Origin: JBGOTP01 sp041476545
GTDB taxonomy: Bacteria > Acidobacteriota > Vicinamibacteria > Vicinamibacterales > CAVVIG01
DNA length: 9,284 bases
Direction of reading: 5' to 3'
Assembly: GCA_041476545.1 (NCBI GenBank)
Contig: JBGOTP010000204.1
Span: 1-9,284 of the forward strand
Below, one piece after another: positions 4,764 through 9,284 of the stretch. The translations under genes and the position numbers were made by a program. Numbering within the stretch: position 1 is the stretch's first letter; each line of letters starts with the position of its first letter. Under the pieces are notes generated by a model that did no database searches, was not told the DNA's origin, and was given only the letters and a program-made list of their open reading frames with translations.

Positions 4764-6757
4764 GGGGAGCAGTCGGTCGCGGTCGGGCTCCCCAGCTGGT
4801 TGCACGCTGTCTTGGCGTGGCGTTGTCGGCGCTCGTCGTAGCCGCCTGGCGAGTGCCGGCGGACGCGCAGTCCGTCTCGCTCACGGGCATACAGGGCGAC
4901 CTCGGGTTCGGGACCAACTATGAGAATGAGGAGCTCTCGCAACCGCAAGGGCACCAGCATCTGGACCGTCTCTACTTGGAGGAGCGGCTGGGGATGCGCG
5001 TCGACGGCTTTGCGTACGATCCCGCCTTGGCTCGCTTCACCTTGGGTGGTCAGCTCGGGCTGTTCCAAGACAAGGTGGGCAGCGACGCTGGCGGCATGAG
5101 TACCAGCCGGGCGGGCAATGGGTTGCTGACCGGCTACGACCTCCGACTTGGCCTTCTGGGCGAGACGCCGTACGGACTCGACCTCTTCGGGCATCGCAGC
5201 GAGAACAACACCCGCCGTGATTTCGCCGGCAACGTGAAAACCGACGTCGACGAATTCGGCGCCTTCTGGCGCGTGCAAAACATTCCGTTTCCGTCCTACT
5301 TGTCGTTCGAACAGGTCGAGGTGAAGCAGCGTTTCACGCTGTTGCCGACGGGCATCCAACAGGACGAAACGCGCCGGATCGTCACCTACAACGGCGAGCG
5401 TCGTTGGGACACCAACACGCTAACCGCGGACTATCGTTTCGATGACGTGTCGGATCGCGCCAGACCCAACGGCGCCTACCAGATCCACAACGGCGGCATC
5501 TACGATGTATGGCATTTCAGCGAAGATCCCGAAAACTATTCCTCGTCGAGCGTGCGTGGGCTGCAGCGCGAGGGCAGCATTTCGGGCACCACCTTGCTCG
5601 GGCACGAGGGAATACATCTCCGACATTCCTCCAGTTTGACTTCCGACTACAGCTACAACATCGCGCACCTCGAGCAGGGTGGCAGCGGCGCGCAGATGAA
5701 TCAGACTGGCTTCGCCGGCCTCCAGTATCAGCTCTACAAAAGCCTCACGTCCGCGTTGAACGGCAACGTCGGATATACTGATTTGTCGCCCGGACGCGAT
5801 CTCACGTACGGCGCCAGCAGCTTACTGGACTATCGCAAAGAGATCTTCTGGGGTGGCACCTTCGTGGGAGGGGTCGGAGCCGCCTACCAGCTCGACGATC
5901 GCAACGTGCCTGCAGGTACGATCGGCGTCATCGACGAAGCCCAGACGTTCGACATGCTGGACGAAATCACGCTCAATAACCCGGACGTCGTGGTCTCGAG
6001 CATCATCGTCACTGACCAGACGCACAATGGCTTCGCTTTGGACATCGACTACACGATCGAACAGCGCGGTCGCCGTACGGTGCTGCACCGCGCCGTCTTC
6101 GGTGGCATTGCGCAGGGGCAAGCGGTCCTCGTCAGCTACACCTTCCAGGGCGGGGCGGAGCTGAAGACCGCAGGCTATCCGATCAACTTCAACGCAGGGC
6201 TGGACTTCGAGTGGGTGTACGTCTTCTACGCGTTGGACCGTTTTCGCGAAAGCGTATTGAAGGGCGACCCGGGCCAGACCCTCGGGCCGGTGGATTCCGA
6301 CACCGCAGGTGTACAATTCCGCTGGAACTACGGCACGAGCCAGATCATCCTGCTGAACGAGTATAGCGTCTACGATGCGCGCGACCTCCGCTACAAGGCA
6401 TTGAACTTCACCCAGTCCGGCTCGATGGAGGCCCGCCGCGATCTGACGTTCACGCTCACCGGCGTCGAAGGTTTCTTCGATTTCAGCGAACCGCGTCGTA
6501 ACCGCACGTTTCTGAGCCAGCGGGGCACCGTGAGTTGGCGACCGCTGTACACACTTTTCCTCGACGGTTTCGTGGGGTTTCGATATCAACGTGAGACCGG
6601 AATACCGCGCGATCAACTGGTGGAGTTTGGTAGCCGGGGTCGGTGGACGTTCGGCGCCTTCACGCTGAGCCTCTCCTACGACCATGCGTCCCAGGACATC
6701 GGGAGGTCTGGGCGGGTCGGTGACCTGGTTCGATTCGATGTCATCCGTCACTTCTAA
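4760..6757 (+). CDS. Large outer-membrane beta-barrel (porin of the cytochrome conduit)
   Basis: This 665-residue protein starts at a GTG that overlaps the preceding stop by 4 bases (GTGA). This start gives a normal signal peptide (about residues 1-36, ending VPADA before Q). An in-frame ATG at 4694 lies inside the cytochrome gene and is rejected. The mature part alternates polar and hydrophobic/aromatic residues in many short strands (for example FTLGGQLGLF, YDLRLGLLG, LTFTLTGVEGFFDF, GAFTLSLSYDH) and ends in Phe (VRFDVIRHF), the usual C-terminal signal for BAM-inserted barrels. Around residues 386-463 lies a different segment (SIIVTDQTHNGFALDIDYTI... GQAVLVSYTFQ) that resembles a small beta domain I recall from hypothetical outer-membrane proteins of Geobacter relatives. 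There is no haem motif. Length is similar to MtrB/PioB-type barrels, but I see no specific MtrB motif. The position between periplasmic and surface cytochromes suggests it houses or anchors an electron conduit. Confidence 0.82.
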   Translation: MRGAVGRGRAPQLVARCLGVALSALVVAAWRVPADAQSVSLTGIQGDLGFGTNYENEELSQPQGHQHLDRLYLEERLGMRVDGFAYDPALARFTLGGQLGLFQDKVGSDAGGMSTSRAGNGLLTGYDLRLGLLGETPYGLDLFGHRSENNTRRDFAGNVKTDVDEFGAFWRVQNIPFPSYLSFEQVEVKQRFTLLPTGIQQDETRRIVTYNGERRWDTNTLTADYRFDDVSDRARPNGAYQIHNGGIYDVWHFSEDPENYSSSSVRGLQREGSISGTTLLGHEGIHLRHSSSLTSDYSYNIAHLEQGGSGAQMNQTGFAGLQYQLYKSLTSALNGNVGYTDLSPGRDLTYGASSLLDYRKEIFWGGTFVGGVGAAYQLDDRNVPAGTIGVIDEAQTFDMLDEITLNNPDVVVSSIIVTDQTHNGFALDIDYTIEQRGRRTVLHRAVFGGIAQGQAVLVSYTFQGGAELKTAGYPINFNAGLDFEWVYVFYALDRFRESVLKGDPGQTLGPVDSDTAGVQFRWNYGTSQIILLNEYSVYDARDLRYKALNFTQSGSMEARRDLTFTLTGVEGFFDFSEPRRNRTFLSQRGTVSWRPLYTLFLDGFVGFRYQRETGIPRDQLVEFGSRGRWTFGAFTLSLSYDHASQDIGRSGRVGDLVRFDVIRHF

Positions 6758-7808
6758 CGCGGTCATCCACGCGACGAGTCGCGCGGTCGGCGGCACCGCG
6801 CGCATCGTCGGCACGCTGACGCTGCTCGCACTCGTCTCCTGCAGGCAGCTCTCCCCTTCAATAGACAGGGAGACGGAGCCGCACCGCATCGTCTGGCCGC
6901 CGGCGCCGGAGCCGGCGCGGATCGAGCTCGTCCAGATCTTCGGGCGCGCTTCCGAGCTGGGGATCCAGCGCTCCTGGTGGCGCCGCCTCGGAGACGTGCT
7001 GACCGGCGGCACTGAGCCGCACCTGATCCGGCCGGCGGGCATCGCTGCGAGCGGCGAGAGCCTTGCGGTCGCCGATGCGGGGGGTGGGATCGTCGATCTC
7101 TACGACGTGCGCCAGCGCCAGCAGCGGGCGCTCACCGGCTGTGGAGATGTGGCATTTCAGGAGCCGGTGTCGGTGGCGTTTTGGAGCGGACGTCTGTACG
7201 TGTCGGACGGCGGCAGCGCGCGGATCCACGTCTTCGATCTCGCCGGCGAGTGCATCGATAGTTGGAAGCTGCCGGACGGCTCACGCCCGGCCGGGCTGGC
7301 CGTAGATGAGGGCCGCGGGCGGCTGTACGTCGCCGCCCCAATAGCGCATCAGGTACTCGCCTTCGACCGCAACGGAACCGTGTCATTGCAGATCGGTCGG
7401 CGAGGCACCGATCCGGGCGAGTTCAATTTCCCCGGCTGGTTGGCGCTCGACCGACAAGGCCGGATTTACGTGACCGATGCATTGAACTTCCGCGTGCAGA
7501 TCTTCGCTCCGGATGGAACGCTGGTCGGCAGCTTCGGGCATGAAGGTGACGGCTCGGGAGACTTCGCGCGGCCGAAGGGTATCGGCATCGACGCCGACGG
7601 CCATGTGTATGTCGTCGATGCGCTGTTCGATGCGGTGCAGATATTTGATGCGGAGGGTCGATTTCTGCTCGCGTTCGCCGCGCACGGGAGCGATGCGGGG
7701 CAATTCTGGTTGCCGTCCGGGCTCACCATTGCCGGCGATCGCATCTACGTCGCCGATTCGTACAATCGCCGTGTTCAGGTGTTTCGTTATCTCGGAGGAC
7801 CGTCTTGA
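6738..7808 (+). CDS. NHL-repeat beta-propeller lipoprotein 2
   Basis: This 356-residue protein overlaps the barrel gene by 20 bases. The chosen ATG gives a signal sequence with a lipobox at Cys35 (LLALVSC). A GTG at 6720 in the same frame, 13 bases after GGAGG (6702-6706), is an alternative start adding six residues. After the lipid site comes IVWPPAPEPARIELVQ, the same motif as VWPEPPEAPRVKFVR in NHL protein 1. Six NHL repeats follow to the C terminus, for example FNFPGWLALDRQGRIYVTD, FARPKGIGIDADGHVYVVD and LPSGLTIAGDRIYVAD. Unlike protein 1 it has no disordered tail. Its TGA stop overlaps the TTG start of the large cytochrome, copying the NHL-then-cytochrome arrangement at the operon start. 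Its function is unknown; a dedicated partner of the downstream cytochrome is inferred from the repeated pairing. Confidence 0.87.
   Translation: MSSVTSNAVIHATSRAVGGTARIVGTLTLLALVSCRQLSPSIDRETEPHRIVWPPAPEPARIELVQIFGRASELGIQRSWWRRLGDVLTGGTEPHLIRPAGIAASGESLAVADAGGGIVDLYDVRQRQQRALTGCGDVAFQEPVSVAFWSGRLYVSDGGSARIHVFDLAGECIDSWKLPDGSRPAGLAVDEGRGRLYVAAPIAHQVLAFDRNGTVSLQIGRRGTDPGEFNFPGWLALDRQGRIYVTDALNFRVQIFAPDGTLVGSFGHEGDGSGDFARPKGIGIDADGHVYVVDALFDAVQIFDAEGRFLLAFAAHGSDAGQFWLPSGLTIAGDRIYVADSYNRRVQVFRYLGGPS
7794..7799 (+). promoter_or_regulatory. Ribosome-binding site that fixes the TTG start of the large cytochrome
   Basis: GGAGGA ends five bases before the TTG at 7805, an ideal spacing. No ATG or GTG with comparable support lies in this frame near a signal peptide, so the site decides the start. 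Confidence 0.7.
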
Positions 7809-9284
7809 ACCGAGAGCGGCCCTACCGCCGCCGCGTGCTCGGGGCGATTTCTGCGATCGCGCTTGCCTGGCCGCTCACGGCGCTCGCCGGCATCGAACGC
7901 ACTCCGCACAACCTGACCGCCACCGGGCCCGGGCAGTTCCGGGGCGGCCCGAGCGCCAGCCTCTGCACCTTCTGTCACGTGCCGCACAACGCCAAGGCGA
8001 CGCGCGCGCTATGGAACCACGAGCTGCCGGCGCAGACGTACACGCTCTACCAGAGCAGCACACTGGAGGCCCAGCTCCAGCAGCCGACCGGCAGCTCGCG
8101 CCTGTGCTTGAGCTGCCACGATGGGACGATCGCGCTCGGTGCCCTCGCGCAGCATCCAGAACCGTTGCTCGGGCGGCTGACCGGGACAACGGTAGTCGGC
8201 ACAGACTTGTCCGATGATCATCCGATCTCATTCCTTTACGACCAGGCGCTGCTCGCGCGCCGACCCGGACTCGCCGATCCCGCGACGTTACCCCGCCAGG
8301 TGAAGCTGGATGACACCGGCCAGATGCAATGCACGTCCTGTCACGATCCGCACACGGATCGCTACCCGAAATTCATGGTCATGGACGGTACATATTCCGG
8401 GCTGTGTATCGCCTGCCACCGCCTGCCGTTATGGCAGGAGTCGGTGCATGCCACGATTCCAGGAACGTCACGCATCGGGCAACCGCTACCAGGATTGGGG
8501 TTTGGAACCGTCGCCGAGAACGGCTGCTCGAGCTGCCACCAGTCGCACAACGCGGCTCATCCCATTCGGCTGCTGCGCGGCGTGAGCGAGGGCGCGACGT
8601 GCATGGCCTGTCACGGTGGACAGGTGGCGCAGAAAGATCTCCGCAGCGATTTTGCCAAGCCGAGTGCCCATCGCATCGATGCGTACGTCGGCATTCACGA
8701 CCCGGCGGAGAACCCATTGTCGATGCCCCTGCACGTCGAGTGTGTAGACTGCCACAATCCACACGAGGCTCGGGCCGACCGCATCATCGGCCAGGTGCCC
8801 GGACCGCTGACGGGTGTGTCAGGGGTCGACATCACGGGCGGATTCCGGTCGAATGCGAACTTCGAATACGAGGTCTGTTTGAAGTGCCATGCCAGCGAGT
8901 CGCCGTCGCCGGTCGTCTTCCGCGTCGACGACATTACGAACGTACGATTGAAGATCAACCCGTCAAACGTGTCATTTCACCCGATTGCCGCATCGGGAAA
9001 AAATCCGATGATCCGCGGCCTTCTTCCAGGGTGGACGGCTGCGAGCCTGATCACCTGCACCAATTGCCACAACAGTGACACGATGGCTCCCGTTTCCACG
9101 GGAAGCGCCGGCCCGCATGGGTCGATTTACCGTCCGATTCTCTTGCGGGAGTACAGGATCGACGGCTCGCCGAGCAGCGAGTCGTTCCAGCTCTATGCCC
9201 TCTGCTACAACTGCCACGATCGTACCGTCCTGCTCAGCGATGCGAGCGGGTTTCCGCACAAGCTGCACGTGCAAGATCAACAAA
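7805..9284 (+). CDS. Multiheme c-type cytochrome, at least ten haems (3' end cut off by right edge)
   Basis: The frame is open from TTG at 7805 to the last base, giving 493 residues. The TTG overlaps the previous stop (TTGA) and gives a signal peptide of about 28 residues (RRRVLGAISAIALAWPLTALA). Ten CxxCH sites are visible: CTFCH 54, CLSCH 101, CTSCH 176, CIACH 201, CSSCH 241, CMACH 266, CVDCH 313, CLKCH 358, CTNCH 418, CYNCH 467. Many are followed by xPH or xSH, as in doubled-CxxCH cytochromes. Residues 35-206 carry the same landmarks in the same order as the tetraheme protein: PHN, CxFCH, ALWNH, CHDGT, HPISF, CTSCHDPH, CIACH. The rest is an added segment of six or more haems. The visible end, FPHKLHV, is the kind of sequence that in related proteins precedes another haem site, so the total is probably eleven or more. 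Likely an outer-surface electron-transfer protein; it is the NHL protein 2 partner by position. Confidence 0.9.
   Translation, partial: MNRERPYRRRVLGAISAIALAWPLTALAGIERTPHNLTATGPGQFRGGPSASLCTFCHVPHNAKATRALWNHELPAQTYTLYQSSTLEAQLQQPTGSSRLCLSCHDGTIALGALAQHPEPLLGRLTGTTVVGTDLSDDHPISFLYDQALLARRPGLADPATLPRQVKLDDTGQMQCTSCHDPHTDRYPKFMVMDGTYSGLCIACHRLPLWQESVHATIPGTSRIGQPLPGLGFGTVAENGCSSCHQSHNAAHPIRLLRGVSEGATCMACHGGQVAQKDLRSDFAKPSAHRIDAYVGIHDPAENPLSMPLHVECVDCHNPHEARADRIIGQVPGPLTGVSGVDITGGFRSNANFEYEVCLKCHASESPSPVVFRVDDITNVRLKINPSNVSFHPIAASGKNPMIRGLLPGWTAASLITCTNCHNSDTMAPVSTGSAGPHGSIYRPILLREYRIDGSPSSESFQLYALCYNCHDRTVLLSDASGFPHKLHVQDQQ

Noticed and set aside
5822..7042. Long minus-strand frame of 406 codons
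   Set aside because: It lies antisense to the barrel and NHL 2, whose signal peptides, C-terminal Phe and NHL repeats make the plus strand clearly the coding one. Long antisense frames are common at this GC content.
7000..7800. Repeated DNA within the NHL genes
   Set aside because: The similarity is the protein-level NHL repeat and is explained by the propeller blades, not by a DNA repeat or CRISPR array.

Overview
The window comes from a high-GC bacterium with tightly packed genes. It carries most of an extracellular or outer-membrane electron-transfer locus: seven co-directional genes, four of them multiheme c-type cytochromes with about 20 CxxCH haem sites in the visible part. The gene types (NHL beta-propeller lipoproteins, c7-type triheme cytochromes, a large outer-membrane beta-barrel, doubled-CxxCH cytochromes) are typical of metal-reducing or nanowire-forming Desulfuromonadota and similar sediment or subsurface lineages. 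The sequence alone does not fix the phylum.

Left part (1-1022, minus strand): the 5' 282 codons of a radical SAM enzyme of the BA_1875-like (TIGR04053-type) family run off the left edge. Its ribosome-binding site lies in a tandemly duplicated 12-mer. Upstream of it is a hairpin terminator, then a tRNA-Glu-like gene whose acceptor, D and T arms are normal but whose anticodon arm holds about 39 extra bases.

Middle gap (1023-1530): I see no gene. It holds a 191-bp element (1160-1350) with 15-bp perfect terminal inverted repeats and an 8-bp flanking duplication, which is the signature of a small non-autonomous transposon (MITE).

Right part (1531-9284, plus strand): NHL lipoprotein 1 overlaps by 4 nt a secreted tetraheme cytochrome that resembles the OmcE-type nanowire subunit. 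A 12-bp hairpin follows. Then come a triheme c7-like lipoprotein, a second triheme c7-like periplasmic protein, a 665-residue outer-membrane beta-barrel, NHL lipoprotein 2, and a cytochrome with at least ten haems that runs off the right edge. Nearly all junctions are 4-nt overlaps (ATGA, ATGA, GTGA, TTGA) or a 20-nt overlap, so this is almost certainly one or two coupled transcription units.

Proposed working model (inference): the small triheme proteins carry electrons across the periplasm, the barrel provides the outer-membrane passage, and the tetraheme protein and the large cytochrome are surface electron carriers. Each surface cytochrome is paired with its own NHL propeller. The first four haem sites of the large cytochrome share the motif order of the tetraheme protein, so the locus appears to contain a duplicated NHL plus tetraheme module around a c7-c7-barrel core.
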